A stretch of 64,000 bases of DNA from Apostichopus japonicus (GCF_037975245.1 NC_092564.1:9213984-9277983); one strand, 5' to 3'; shown: positions 14,101-25,309, counted from the first letter of the stretch. Made by a program: numbers and translations. Notes: generated by a model from the letters alone, not told the origin.

Positions 14101-17100
14101 TGCTATTGATAATCACTGCACAGTGCTATTGATAATCATTGCACAGTGCTATTGATAATCATTGCAGTGCTATTGATAATCATCACACAGTGCTATTGAT
14201 AATCATTGCAGTGCTATTGATAATCATTGCAGTGCTATTTATAATCATTGCAGTGCTATTGATAATCATTGCAGTGCTATTGATAATCATTGCACAGTGC
14301 TATTGATAATCATTGCACAGTGATATTGATAATCATTGCACAGTGCTATGATAATCATTACACAGTGCTATTGATAATCATTGCACAGTGCTATTGATAA
14401 TCATTGCAGTGCTATTGATAATCACTGCACAGTGCTATTGATAATCATTGCAGTGCTATTGATAATCATTGCACAGTGCTATTGATAAACATTGCACAGT
14501 GCTATTGATAATCATTGCACAGTGCTATTGATAATCACTGCACAGTGCTATTGATAATCATTGCACAGTGCTATTGATAATCATTGCACAGTACTATTGA
14601 TAATCATTGCACAGTGATATTGATAACCATTGCACAGTGCTATTGATAATCATTGCACAGTGCTATTGATAATCATGTCAAAGTGCTATTGATAATCATT
14701 GCACAGTGCTATTGATAACCATTGCACAGTGATATTGATAATCATTGTACAGTGCTATTGATAATCATTGCACAGTGCTATTGATAATCATTGCAGTGCT
14801 ATTGATAATCACTGCACAGTGCTATTGATAATCACTGCACAGTGCTATTGATAATCATTGCACAGTGCTATTGATAATCATTGCAGTGCTATTGATAATC
14901 ATCACACAGTGCTATTGATAATCATTGCAGTGCTATTGATAATCATTGCAGTGCTATTTATAATCATTGCAGTGCTATTGATAATCATTGCAGTGCTATT
15001 GATAATCATTGCACAGTGCTATTGATAATCATTGCACAGTGATATTGATAATCATTGCACAGTGCTATGATAATCATTACACAGTGCTATTGATAATCAT
15101 TGCACAGTGCTATTGATAATCATTGCAGTGCTATTGATAATCACTGCACAGTGCTATTGATAATCATTGCAGTGCTATTGATAATCATTGCACAGTGCTA
15201 TTGATAAACATTGCACAGTGCTATTGATAATCATTGCACAGTGCTATTGATAATCACTGCACAGTGCTATTGATAATCATTGCACAGTGCTATTGATAAT
15301 CATTGCACAGTGCTATTGATAATCATTGCACAGTGCTTTTGATAATCATTGCACAGTGCTATTGATAATCATTGCACAGTGCTATTGATAATCATTGCAC
15401 AGTGCCATTGATAATCATTGCACAGTGCTATTGATAATCATTGCACAGTGCTATTGATAATCATTGCACAGTGCTATTGATAATCATTGCACAGTGCTAT
15501 TGATAATCATTGCACAGTGCTATTGATAATCATTGCACAGTGCTATTGATAATCATTGCACAGTGCTATTGATAATCATCACACAGTGCTATTGATAATC
15601 ATTGCACAGTGCTATCGATAATCATTGCACAGTGCTATTGATAATCACTGCACAGTGCTATTGATAATCATTGCACAATGCTATTGATAATTGCACATTG
15701 CTATTGATAATCATTGCAGTGCTATTGATAATCACTGCACAGTGCTATTGATAATTGCACATTGCTATTGATAATCAAGTTCTTCCACCTATGTTCAACA
15801 AGACAGGAAATGCAACCAGCTTTCCAAATTTTACATGTTATTTCCTAAGTAACTAACTATTATCTAAATTTTCCTCTGCATGAAATTACATTGCTTTCTT
15901 CTGTGTCATCCAGGTCTCCATTCCTCCCGACCCCCCCCCCCCACCCCAACCCCCTATCTTTCAAGACCTGTGTTAAACTTGTCAAACTTAATTTGTCACA
16001 TCATTTCTGACGGGTACTAATACAAAGAAAAGACATCTGAAGACCTCTTCTCCCATCGGCTGTCATCGATAAGCGGTATGTGACTACTGACCACATATTT
16101 ACCTGAAATTATCGGCAGAAATGGTTTCTCTGTGATCCTTTTTAGCCCTGCCAGGTTAAGATCGGTTAAGAGAGGACAGCTGCAGAGGATAGCCGCCACT
16201 CCATCGTTAGTGAGATCTGGTGATGAGAAACAAAACAATTTTGACCTATGACAACCAAATGATACAATGCAATATGGACATGGTACAACAAAAGTCCATA
16301 ATAACAAGTATTGAGGCAATGTTCACCTTCCCAACTGTTAAGGTACATAACAAACAAAATATCATCAGTGCAAAGTAAATAAATTATTGACTTTATTTCC
16401 AACCCAAAGAAACTGATTAGAATAAACGTTGTACTTTTCTGAACCAATTATATTGTGTATCAAGATCAAATATAAAACAAATAACACTGATGGATTTGAT
16501 ATCCGAGGCCACCTGTTTGCAATATTTACAACGTGTGTAAGTGAACTATTTGATATAGCAATACCAATAATTTTCATGACTTTTGTATTCAAAGAGTTAC
16601 AGTGAATTTTTTTTTTTTTTTACAACCAAGAAAACTTTGTGACTTCAGATTAAAAAGATATGATAAGAATTCGCAATATGATAGTGTTGATGAGCTGTAA
16701 AAGAGAGATAACAGACACACCTGATCACAAAATGAGAAGGCCAAACAGCTAAACAGTAATCCAAGTTGATTTACACTTGTTTCCAAGTAATGAAAGGTCA
16801 AAACAAATGTGTAGACATCCTAAAACAAATTTCATTGGAGTAAAGAGTCAAGGATAAGTTGGAACAATGTCAAACATAAACCCTGCAGCTAAGTTACACG
16901 CAAGTATTAGTCTTTAGTTTCCTGATCAGATAGTCAGAACTGTAATCTATCTTAGGGGCTGACAGTCAAGATCAGAGACGACCAAATGTTGGTTATTGAA
17001 AAGATGACCCACCCTCGAGTGAATGTTACTGTGTGAATGAATTTTCTTGAATCCTATCAACAATGTAAGGATTATCAAACAAACATTGATTGTGATAATA

Positions 17101-20100
17101 TCACCGTAACCATGACTACTTTATAGGAGAAGGTTTATTATAAAGGTATAGTAAACACAATCAATATCTTTACCTAAAATGATAAGAGTTGTTTGTGGTG
17201 AATGATCTCTTACAAATAGTTAGGAAAACACTTGTATGGGAGGTATCCCTGTATGGGAATTATCATGCTATAAACATATATTTATATATACATAATTGTG
17301 TCAGGGAGCTGCCATTTTGGCAAATGTGTGATGTCATAGTGTCCATAGGAGGTAATGGCTATGGTACAGTAGGTTTCATTTTGGTTTTGATTTTTGTATT
17401 GTTATGAATATACACAGTGCTGATTATGAATACGATGCCAATGTCACATTAAAACGTAGATTACTTTAGAATCAGAACTGACAAAAGCTGAAATCAATCA
17501 AGGAAAATGAACAATGCATGCGACACATTATTAAATCAAGCAAGTGGATGGTGATGTTATATTTAGATTTCCTAAGGTGATATCTGGTCATGTCAACCAT
17601 ACCATCTTCCACATGGGGTAAGTTTTTTTCCACAGCTTTTTGCCTTGACAAGCAATGTCTATCATATAAGCCAATTAGAATGTTTCGATTTAATTGTACT
17701 TCAACCAACGATGTTATATACATTAAAGCAGACCTTTAAGCATGATGAGTCTTGTTCCAAAACCAATAGAGGTAAAGTTCTGTAGTGCATGCACAAGTAG
17801 TTTCTTTAATCTGTACAGCAAATGCTGTACAGGACTCCTGGTCCACGTACCCGCACTCGTTATGGCGATCGTGCCTTTTCTGTCACTGCGCCTACTCTTT
17901 GGAACAAACTCCCATTTCACATTCGTGGCTCTCCCTCCCTTTGTATATTCAAGAGACAACTTAAAACATTTCTGTTTGATTCCTAGTTTCTTTTTTTCCT
18001 TGGTTTCCTTTGTCTCTTTCCTACTTTGTAAAGCGCTTTGAAACGCTGTATTAAGCGCTATATAAATGTAATTTATTATTATTATTATTATTAACATAAT
18101 GTCTCTAAATATGCAAATATTCTTGTGAACCACATGTCAAAAAAAAAAAATGAAAGTGAGAGAGTAACTAATTAATCTAATCCAGATAGGTTTGTGTCCC
18201 ACAAATTGCATGTATTGCTTAACTTTTCACCCTCTGAAGCATTCCTGATATTAATGAACATGGTGCTTGGCTTTGGAGGACTATAGTGCAACAGATTATA
18301 TTTGAAATACTATCAGATACCTTATCTTACCTACAATGATGAAGTATGCAACCAACTGATAGATAGATCCAACTGTGTAGCTTAGAATTATGGCAGTATG
18401 ATATATACTCTAATTGCATCTTTGGAGTTTGGTTCATGCCACAAATGAAGAACAAAGAAAAAAACAGCCTTTAATCAAAATTATGCAGCCCCGGCTGGAA
18501 AAGAGAGCATCATCCTATTAAAGCTAGCATTATCATTTCAGAGAAGGGGTAAAACCTTCGAAGGATGACAGATAAACTTACTTAATGTCCAACTGACGTC
18601 CAGTACTTTCAGCATTCTAAATCGAGGCATCATTTCCGCCAACAGGCTATCGGTCATCTCCTCCACGCCGGAGAGATCCAAATATTTCATCTTGGGGCAG
18701 TTCTCTGCAAAACTTCTAAGAGCGCTCTCGTTGACTTGAAACTGTCGAACGGAAAATGACTCCAGAAGTGGGCAGTTCTCAGCCATGGAGAGGATACCGT
18801 GAGAGGTGATGTCCTCACACCAATTGAGATTCAATTCTTTCAGCTGCAGCAAAAAAAATAATTAACGATATAGAGCTAAATGGTGTATTTTTATTTTTCG
18901 TTATCATTTTTGTCAAAGGAAAATCCTTTATTGGCCAGAAACCTAAAGAGTATCCGAGTACTTTCAAAGGAGTTATGACAAACGGTCTTGTCAGTGTTTA
19001 AACCTGCAAAACATTCTGCATTTGGTTCTTAAGCTGCATGGATGGAAATCATTGATACATTTTGGATCGTTGAGAAAGAGTCAGATAATGGATTTGTTTA
19101 TAATACTCTCACAAGCAGGGCCCCTTTGGGATTGAATGTAAGACACCAATGTTGCATGCTCTGTGAAATTGTAAAATCTACACAGACAACTTCCCTAACC
19201 TGATTTAATCAGAAAGTAGCTTCTGAAGGCTGACCAATAACTTACAATGGTTTAAGCTAATGTTATGTAAAGACATCTTAGTAATTAACTATGAGAGAGT
19301 ACGCAAAACTTGGAAAGACACCAATGAATTGTTGTGACTCAAATGATGGTTTAAACTTATGTTATGTTAAAGGCATCTTAGTAATTAACTATATGAGAGT
19401 GTACCCAAATTAGAAAGAAACCAATGAATTGTTGTGACTCAAATGATGGTTTAAACAAATATGTTATGTAAAGACATCTTAGTAATTAACTACAGTATGA
19501 GAGTGTACCCAAATTAGAAAGAAACCAATGAATTGTTGTGACTCAAATGATGGTATTAACTTATGTTTATGTAAAGACATTTTAGTAATAAACTATGAGA
19601 ATGTACCCAAATTAGAAAGAAACCAATGAATTGTTGTAACTCAAGTGATGGTTTAAACTTATGTTAGGTAAAGACATCTTAGTATTTAATTATGAGAATA
19701 TACAAAAACTTAAATAGAAACCAATGAATTGTGTAACTCAAATGATGGTTTAAACTTTTATGTTATGTAAAGACATCTTGGTAATTAACTATGAGAATGT
19801 ACAAAAACTTAAATAGAAAACAATGAGTTGTTGTAACTCAAATGATCAATGCGAGGATAGTTGGCTGTCGTATTCACTTCTATGGAATTAAACCATAACT
19901 AAGTCTGAAAATCTTCAGAAACTTTGAACCTATCTATACCCCAATCTACACTTTAAACAAGATTTCAAATGGGTATATATATATTAGTCTAAAGATATGA
20001 AATATAACTCTCTGATTGTCATGTTTGTGGCCCTGCCAACAAGTGGGTGAGTAAAAAAACTCTTACCGAATGTCCAATACCCTTGGACAATTTATGCAAA

Positions 20101-23100
20101 ATCCCATCGGTGATGCGTACTTCGGCCAAATGTAATGTATGCAAAGTAGCGTCACCATTGAGGATAGGGTAGAAAGCTGAATTGTTGAGAAATGGCACAC
20201 CTGTTGGGGTAGGAGAAAATAGATCAGATTTATAAAAAAAAATTATCATCACTTTGAGAATGGCAATGGACTTGCAGGTTCAATCCTAGCCAGATCATTA
20301 TGCTGGGTCCTTCGGCAAAAGCACTTAATCTGCATTGCCTCTCTTTACCCTTGAAGTGTATAAATGGGGACCTGCAAAGTAACTTGCGTGGGCTGATTTG
20401 TGTCTGCACCTTGTAAATATATAGAGATGTGGTGCATTGTAGTGCTCTGGGAGTGACTGTTTGAAATTGTGTACACTTGGGTCTTTCGGTATGACAAATT
20501 ACCAGGGGATGCTGCAATACATCATAATAATACATAACCTCATTATGCTTGTTTCAAGTACTTAAGATAAATTAACTAATTACCATGAAGGTGAAGAGCC
20601 TTGAGATGTTTGCAATGGTCCAGGAGGTAAGCAAGACCTTCATTAGTTATCTTTGCACAATCCATCTAAGGAGATGAAGAAGATGAGACGATAAGAGAAG
20701 GAAATCCTGTCTTTTACTTCTGAACACACATCACATAACAACAAAAGACATAAAGTAATATTATTCCTTTAATACAGCTAGCTAATTGACAATTTAACCA
20801 AAATTTCCAACAAATTACTGAAAACAATTTTGGCAATCAACATATATAAACTTAAGTATTAAAAGGACATCATGTTTTTTATCCAAGCCTGTGTGAATCC
20901 TGATGATTCACCATGTAAAAGGCTCTTTCAAATCATTTCAAATCTGTTAAATTTGAGTCAAAACTATCATTATTGGTGTTATACATGTTCAACATAGTCT
21001 AGGCCAACATAGAGTTTACTGCATCAACTGTTTTAATACAAGATATTCCGTGTTCTGCATTGTTGAAATATCTCACACCAATCTCATTGAAATGCTGAGT
21101 ACTATTGAAAACGACCAAAGCTTAAGACTTAAATACATTACTTGTATTTGAAAAAGATAGATTAAAGCCTTAAAAGGACTACATGTATTAAATTGGTTAC
21201 AAGAAACTTGATTGTGTACATGAATAGTACTTATAGGATACACTGTAGGGTTAGGCTCTGTAGGAGAGAGATTAATGTGACAAAGCAGAACAAAGTATCA
21301 TTAAGTGGCAGGAATGAAGAATGAAAATAAATTAAATTGGATACTTTACCAGGCATAGGAAGCTCAGGTCCGGGCAGTGATCGGCTAACACCTGTAACAG
21401 CTCGTTGGTCATGGCCCTGTTGGCAATAGTCACGATCTGAAGGCAACGATTGGCTGAGAAGAATTCATCGAAGCAGCTCTTGATCAGGTCGGCGTGGAAC
21501 TCGATGTGATCCATTTTAAGAGACAGAATCTGAGGTTCAAATAATTTAGTTGGGATGTGGGCTTTAGAAGAATTGTGCAAGCAACTGCTACATGGATCCA
21601 CTTTGACCCTGCCTTCACCCTCTGTATCCCTATCATTTGTCTTGGCAGCTCTTTCTACGTTGATCTGTTTATTCTCTGAGAGAGGTTGACTGTTTGAAGG
21701 TTCTTCAGGAGTTTCGACGGTCTCGGTGCACGTTAGACCTCCTCTCGTCTTCTCTTCTGCCTTCACATTTGTTCCTGTAGTATCATTGGCATCGAGAACA
21801 TTGCTTTTCAGACTGTCTGATGTTTCTTTCTTACGTAGATCTTCACTTTCGATTGCAATCTCGGCAATGTCTCCTCTTGAGAGTATTCCTGTAACTCCTC
21901 CTACCAACCCTGGTAGGGAGACAGCAGCTTCAGACCCTGTAACTTCTTCTTCATCACCTTGTGACTTATTTATTTCAGAATTTGATATTATTGGTTTTAC
22001 AGCAGGGCCATTCTCTGTGAAGGAAGAACTTGCACCAGTTCTAGAATCAGCCATCGACTTATCCTGTTCAGCATTTCCAGCTTCATCTTCCTTTGAAGTA
22101 TTTCCATCTGTATGGAATCCACTCTCATGTGCTTTGTAATGTTCCAAATATTCATTCATTCCATCAGGTGGCAAATAACTCCTCGTCTTCCTTTCCACCT
22201 TTTCTGCATCAGCAGTGGTTGAATCACTCCTCGCTGCATCCTTAAAATCTTGCAGGTTGTCATTAAACTCTTCTTCCTTGTCAGCTTGCTTCTCGGTTGA
22301 AATCTCTCGATCCAGAGAGGATTTTGAGGTAGGAGCATCATTTGCTTTTTCACAGACATGATCCACTGTTTCTAGTGCCTTATTCTTTACTTCAACTTCA
22401 CAGGTATCTCCATCCATTTCACCAAAGGCTTCTTTATCTTTAACAAATTTTCCACTAGGCCTGTCATCTGCATCTGATTGACCGCCATCTTCTCCATCTT
22501 CATTGCCCTCTCCATCTCTTTCTCCCATCTCCTTCAATTTCTCTGTGATGAATTGAAACTCATGAATAAGTCTATCCATCTGTGATGATATTGCATCGGC
22601 TAAATTGTTGATCTTCCCTCTTACTTCAGAGGCGAGCCGAACGGATGAAGCCAGGCTGTGACCTGCGAGGTACCATAGGATTGTACAATCCATCTGATGG
22701 AAACAATACCTGCCATTGAAGATCTGAGTTTTAAACATTTTTCTAGTATATCATCGATCAACCTTCCAGAAAAACTTTTCAGTTCTGTCTTAATTTTACG
22801 AATCCTATCATGTATTGCAGAATGAGTGTATTTCTTCAAAATTAAAAGACAGTCATTTTGCTTTGTTTGAACCCACTAAACATAAGTTAGAATGCATATC
22901 TTGAGGTCACTCGGTTCAATATAGAGTTTGTTACCCACACAATTTTTACTAGCACTCTTAATCACACACACATTGTCAAATTAGAAGTGTTCAAATTTTT
23001 AATTTTCTTATGTTTTGAAATTGAAGCCTGACTAGTTGGCTCATTAAATAATAGTACATAATTTTTATATAGCGCCAAACAAACTATGAAATAATTCTCG

Positions 23101-25279
23101 TAGCGCTTAACATAATAATAACAATTATAACATATATGCTTTATAACATATATGCATTAACAGTGTTATCATGGGAATTTGGTACCTGTTCTATCAAGCA
23201 TTATGTACACTCTATGTGTAAATATATGGCTCTGTTGACATTTCCATTATAAACACAACCTAGCCCATCTCACCCTCCACCATCTTCATTGGTACTATTG
23301 TGTAGTAAATAATCACACAGTCACAACAATGTACTTTCTTGCCAAAATTTTGGTCCATTTACAGAGGTCAAGAGAATAAAAACTTTAAAAAAAAACACAC
23401 TACACAACCCATACTTGTGCACAAAACAAAAGAACCATGCTCTGGAAAGGCAAATTTACATTTTTTCACCAACATTTGATATGTACATCACCAGTACGTA
23501 AAACTGAGCAGCCCTGGAGAGGAAAACTTACATTAGTTAATGCAATGTTGAGATGTCTGAGAGAAGGTCCACACAACTCAGTCAAGAGACGAATGGCTGT
23601 ACTTGTCAGGGAATCGCATCCTGAGACATCCAAGCTCGATAACTTTGGAGGGCGCTGTTCCGACACATTTAAAAATGCAGAATCGGTGATTTGGGAGCAT
23701 CGGGCTAAGTTAAGATGTGTGATCTTTGGAACATTGAAAAGAATGATCTGTTGAGACAAACAGAAGCAGCAAACTGAGTTATGAGTTTCAAGAGGTGAAA
23801 TCTATAAATTTAACTGACACATTATGATGGTAGTTTTCTTAAATCATGTTACTATTCACCCAAAATGGGCTTAAAGAGATTCAATACATCCTATTTGCTG
23901 TTTACTTTTCCAGTGTACTTAAAGACCATTTCTTATATGAAAACCAGTCTTTCAATATCTGAATTCTAGTCAGACAGGATAATGTGTTAGGGATGGCTTG
24001 TGAGATTATTAGGACCCTTACAGGGCATCAAGCAGAACATCATTATGAACCATCATTTGTCAAAGAATCTACTTTGCCATTATGACAATGTAGAGGAGAA
24101 ATATATTGGATCACATTACTATGTTTGCTCAGTTCTGTTTACTTACTGAGACAAACTTGTCTGTTACACCTGGACATTCCTCCAAAGTTACTGATGTGAG
24201 ATGCTCTAGTTTGGTTGACCAATCAATTGCTATGCTCACTGGCAATGGATCTGCTAGCAATCCCTCAGTGTGTATCAGCGATCTCACATTGGAAAGCCTG
24301 CAAATGAAAATTGTAGTTTGATAAAAGCAAGATGTCTAGATTGTTGTTGTCATGGTGTGCTAGATATGATAAGTCCAGCAAACTTACAAAACTGACCACA
24401 AACAATGTCTGAAAAGCATACCAATTATTCACCACAATTGAACTGACAAAAAGAAATTATCAATTAATTTGGGAATGGCAAAGAAAACCATTGGCAAGAA
24501 TGGGATTTGAACTAAAGACCTCAGGAATACAAGTCCTGTTCTCTGACAACTGTTCAGATGTATCTGCCATCCAGGTAGACTACACTATTACTTTTAATGT
24601 AATAGACTGGTACGTATCAACAAAAAAAGACTGTCTGTATGACCCATATTAATTCATATACGATAAAGAAATACAACATGAATATGTCAAATCAGGATGG
24701 ATCAACAATGTAGAATGATGATGTATTAACTTTCTATTCTCTCTCCATTCTCACCATTCCTTCTAAATCAAATATTTTCTTTCGATATTCTTGAATGGTT
24801 TCTTTTCAAGTATCGTTGGGCAATAAGTATCTGGACCTCAAACATGAAATAACTGGGGCTAATACAAATATGTTAGTTCATTAATTTATCTCATCCTTTA
24901 TCGCTGCAATTAAACCATTATATATATCATTTACTTATGATATCCTCTAAGGACTAGTACGTTGTTTTTCTTACCGAGGGAGCAGCGAGGTATATTCGCC
25001 CTCCAACTGCAATGCTTCGGTGCATTTTGTGAGGTCAAAGGTCTTGAGATGGAATGGCACTAAGAACTCTAGCACCTGAGATGTAACAGCCCTTGGATAA
25101 TGCTGAGTCATGTACTGCAGCAGTAATTTCAGAGCTGTCACATTGGAACGGTTCTGCAGGATACGTCTCTTCAAAAGTTCGGCTGGCTTCCGGTACTGGA
25201 GGTGTTTATCGTTGATGTCAAGAAGTGCCCTCACGATACATATCACAGACGTTGTCTGTAGAGGGAGCACAGCACTCAT
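11000..25279 (-). CDS. RNI/AMN1-type leucine-rich repeat protein, 10 exons, ~965 aa
   Basis: Ten exons join with consistent GT-AG sites and phases: 25279-24975, 24297-24147, 23747-23532, 22693-21350, 20665-20584, 20200-20067, 18843-18582, 16216-16103, 12185-12085 and 11188-11000. The start at 25279 is supported by an in-frame TGA at 25307-25309 with no other ATG between, and by A at -3. Residues 1-100 look helical. LRRs of the LxxLxLxxCxxITD type fill about 103-240, 611-860 and 905-950, for example KITHLNLARCSQITD and LKELNLNWCEDITSHG. Residues ~270-605 are an acidic, Glu/Ser/Thr-rich insertion. A basic stretch (RWRRCQALIKLKLREQK) follows the penultimate LRR block. No F-box motif, signal peptide or membrane segment is obvious. 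The fold suggests a protein-binding scaffold, possibly an E3 adaptor as in FBXL proteins, but the function is not known. Confidence 0.85.
12085..12185 (-). CDS. LRR gene exon 9 (basic linker)
   Basis: The acceptor TTCTCATCAG and donor GTTAGT bound a 101-base exon. Unlike its neighbours it encodes no LRR strand. Its product is basic (RWRRCQALIKLKLREQK) and then turns acidic (DPMSSDE). The intron before it carries the 3-kb minisatellite. Confidence 0.8.
12806..15777. repeat. 23/21-bp minisatellite (~130 units) with ~720-bp higher-order repeat
   Basis: The unit is 23 bp, with gctattgataatcattgcac as its core and agt to complete it. A common 21-bp variant lacks one CA. Marker units recur at fixed spacing: aatcatgtcaaagtgc at 13231, 13952 and 14671; gctatttataatcattgc near 13511, 14232 and 14951; gtgctatgataatcattaca near 13622, 14343 and 15062. 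This gives a higher-order period of 719-721 bp over about 13150-15310, three copies. The flanks (12806-13150 and 15310-15777) have only the basic period. The array lies in the intron between LRR exons 8 and 9. Confidence 0.95.
15778..16102 (-). other. LRR gene intron sequence between the minisatellite and exon 8
   Basis: Ordinary AT-rich intron with a C-rich run at about 15927-15955. Nothing else is recognised. Confidence 0.5.
16103..16216 (-). CDS. LRR gene exon 8
   Basis: The acceptor CATCACCAG and donor GTAAAT bound a 114-base exon, with two bases completing an Asn codon from exon 7. It encodes LTNDGVAAILCSCPLL and LTDLNLAGLKRITE, which joins directly to the LRR begun at the end of exon 7. 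Confidence 0.9.
16217..17749 (-). other. LRR gene intron, no recognised feature
   Basis: Intron between exons 7 and 8, with a poly-T stretch at about 16608-16621. Several short open frames lack splice sites in phase with the gene and resemble no LRR. I see nothing else. Confidence 0.5.
17750..18093 (+). mobile_element. 5'-truncated non-LTR retrotransposon (CR1/L2/Rex-like) 3' end
   Basis: On the plus strand, 17822-17986 encodes the last ~54 residues of a reverse-transcriptase ORF2 protein, including TRTRYGDRAFSVTAPTLWN, KLPFHIRGSPS and FKRQLKTFLF, then a TAG. The pattern RYGxRAFSxxAPxLWNxLP is typical of the C-terminus in CR1/L2/Rex-type LINEs. The 3'UTR ends with aagcgctatataaatgtaat followed by an (ATT)n tail at about 18070-18092. 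The 5' limit is uncertain. It sits antisense in the intron between LRR exons 8 and 7. Only the 3' end is present, so it is inactive. Confidence 0.85.
18094..18581 (-). other. LRR gene intron, no recognised feature
   Basis: Intron sequence between the LINE fragment and exon 7, with an A-run at about 18140. Nothing else is recognised. Confidence 0.5.
18582..18843 (-). CDS. LRR gene exon 7
   Basis: The acceptor is TTTTGCTGCAG and the donor is GTAAGT. It encodes three LRRs: LKELNLNWCEDITSHG, LESFSVRQFQVNESALRSF and MKYLDLSGVEEMTD, followed by LKVLDVSW. The exon ends in phase 1. Confidence 0.9.
19240..19850. repeat. ~100-bp imperfect tandem repeat, six copies
   Basis: The landmark gatggtttaaac recurs at about 19345, 19445, 19549, 19647 and 19744, with a weaker start at about 19244, giving a period of 97-104 bp. 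Each unit also contains gtaaagacatcttagtaatt and accaatgaattgttg. The copies differ by substitutions and small indels. The array lies in the intron between LRR exons 6 and 7. Confidence 0.9.
20067..20200 (-). CDS. LRR gene exon 6
   Basis: The acceptor CCCCAACAG and donor GTAAGA bound a 134-base exon whose first two bases complete a Gly codon. It encodes an LRR with ATLHTLHLAEVRITDGILHK. It ends in phase 0 after GIGHS. Confidence 0.85.
20250..20530 (+). mobile_element. tRNA-derived SINE, family A, copy 1 (partial head)
   Basis: It contains ggcaatggacttgcaggttc followed by aatcc, the end of a tRNA-like head with a B box, then a body with tccttcggcaaaagcactta and tgcctctctttacccttgaa. A single copy of tgtataaatggggacctgc follows at about 20358-20376. 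The tail ends near cataataata at about 20530. The same order of blocks occurs at 36081-36240. The A-box half of the head is missing here. It lies between LRR exons 6 and 5. Confidence 0.75.
20584..20665 (-). CDS. LRR gene exon 5
   Basis: This short exon lies between the acceptor CTCCTTAG and the donor GTAATT, phase 0 in and phase 1 out. It encodes one LRR: MDCAKITNEGLAYLLDHC followed by KHLKALHLH. It is too short to stand out as an open frame and was found by splice sites and repeat pattern. Confidence 0.85.
20666..21349 (-). other. LRR gene intron, no recognised feature
   Basis: AT-rich intron between exons 4 and 5. No repeat or RNA gene recognised. Confidence 0.5.
21350..22693 (-). CDS. 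LRR gene exon 4, very large, with acidic insertion
   Basis: This 1344-base exon (448 codons) begins and ends in phase 0. I place the acceptor at CATCAG before ATGGATTG because the previous exon ends on a half LRR (LNIALTN) that MDCTILWYLAGH completes well. A second phase-0 AG, 39 bases upstream at ACTCAG, is possible. After the LRR piece comes a probable helix (INNLADAISSQMDRLIHEF), then about 335 residues rich in Glu, Asp, Ser, Thr and Lys with no predicted fold. LRRs resume at LFEPQILSLKMDHIEF and end at CPDLSFLCL. The insertion keeps an open frame, which supports it being coding. Confidence 0.85.
23046..23125 (-). mobile_element. fragment of a LINE/SINE 3' tail
   Basis: Read on the minus strand it contains taagcgctacgagaattatt and later ggcgctatataaaaattatg before an ATT-rich end. 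This resembles the aagcgctatataaatg 3' end of the LINE fragment at 18040-18090. It is short and diverged. It sits in the intron between LRR exons 3 and 4. Confidence 0.45.
23532..23747 (-). CDS. LRR gene exon 3
   Basis: This 216-base exon begins and ends in phase 0 (acceptor TCTCAACAG, donor GTAAGT). It encodes three LRR strands: ITHLNLARCSQITD, LSSLDVSGCDSLTS and LRHLNIALTN. These are the clearest RNI/AMN1-type repeats in the N-terminal half. Confidence 0.9.
24147..24297 (-). CDS. LRR gene exon 2
   Basis: The acceptor TTTGCAG precedes the exon and the donor is GTAAGT. One base completes the codon split with exon 1 and the exon ends in phase 0. It encodes LRR segments including NVRSLIHTEG and LEHLTSVTLEECPGVTDKFV, with the characteristic C-P-G-V-T-D of cysteine-containing LRRs. 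Confidence 0.85.
24495..24600 (-). mobile_element. diverged tRNA-like SINE head
   Basis: On the minus strand, gttcaaatccc (24502-24512) fits a B box, and tacctggatggcagatac lies upstream where the A box is expected. The spacing is a little longer than in a normal tRNA, and stems are not convincing. I read it as an old tRNA-derived SINE head rather than a gene. It lies between LRR exons 1 and 2. Confidence 0.4.
24975..25279 (-). CDS. LRR gene exon 1 (start codon exon)
   Basis: It encodes residues 1-101 plus two bases of the next codon. The donor reads CTCG then GTAAGA on the minus strand. The product is mostly helical, with PAELLKRRIL and LLLQYMTQHYP, and ends with FHLKTFDLTKC, the first LRR-like strand. 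The N-terminus resembles the helical cap that precedes LRRs in many adaptor proteins, but I cannot match it to F-box or VHL-box. Confidence 0.85.
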
Positions 25280-25309
25280 ACTGCTGGCTATAACCTTTTC
25301 ACCCCATCA

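Noticed and set aside
12806-15777. CRISPR-like array of regularly spaced repeats
   Set aside because: Units are contiguous with no unique spacers, and the setting is a eukaryotic intron.
21726-22139. 137-codon plus-strand frame
   Set aside because: Antisense shadow of the acidic part of LRR exon 4.
22694-22738. Internal start codon upstream of LRR exon 4 as an independent gene start
   Set aside because: The phases and the split LRR across exons 3 and 4 favour splicing into this exon instead.
22621-22839. Alternative minus-strand frame overlapping the start of LRR exon 4
   Set aside because: Different frame from the LRR exon, crosses the proposed acceptor and has no LRR pattern.
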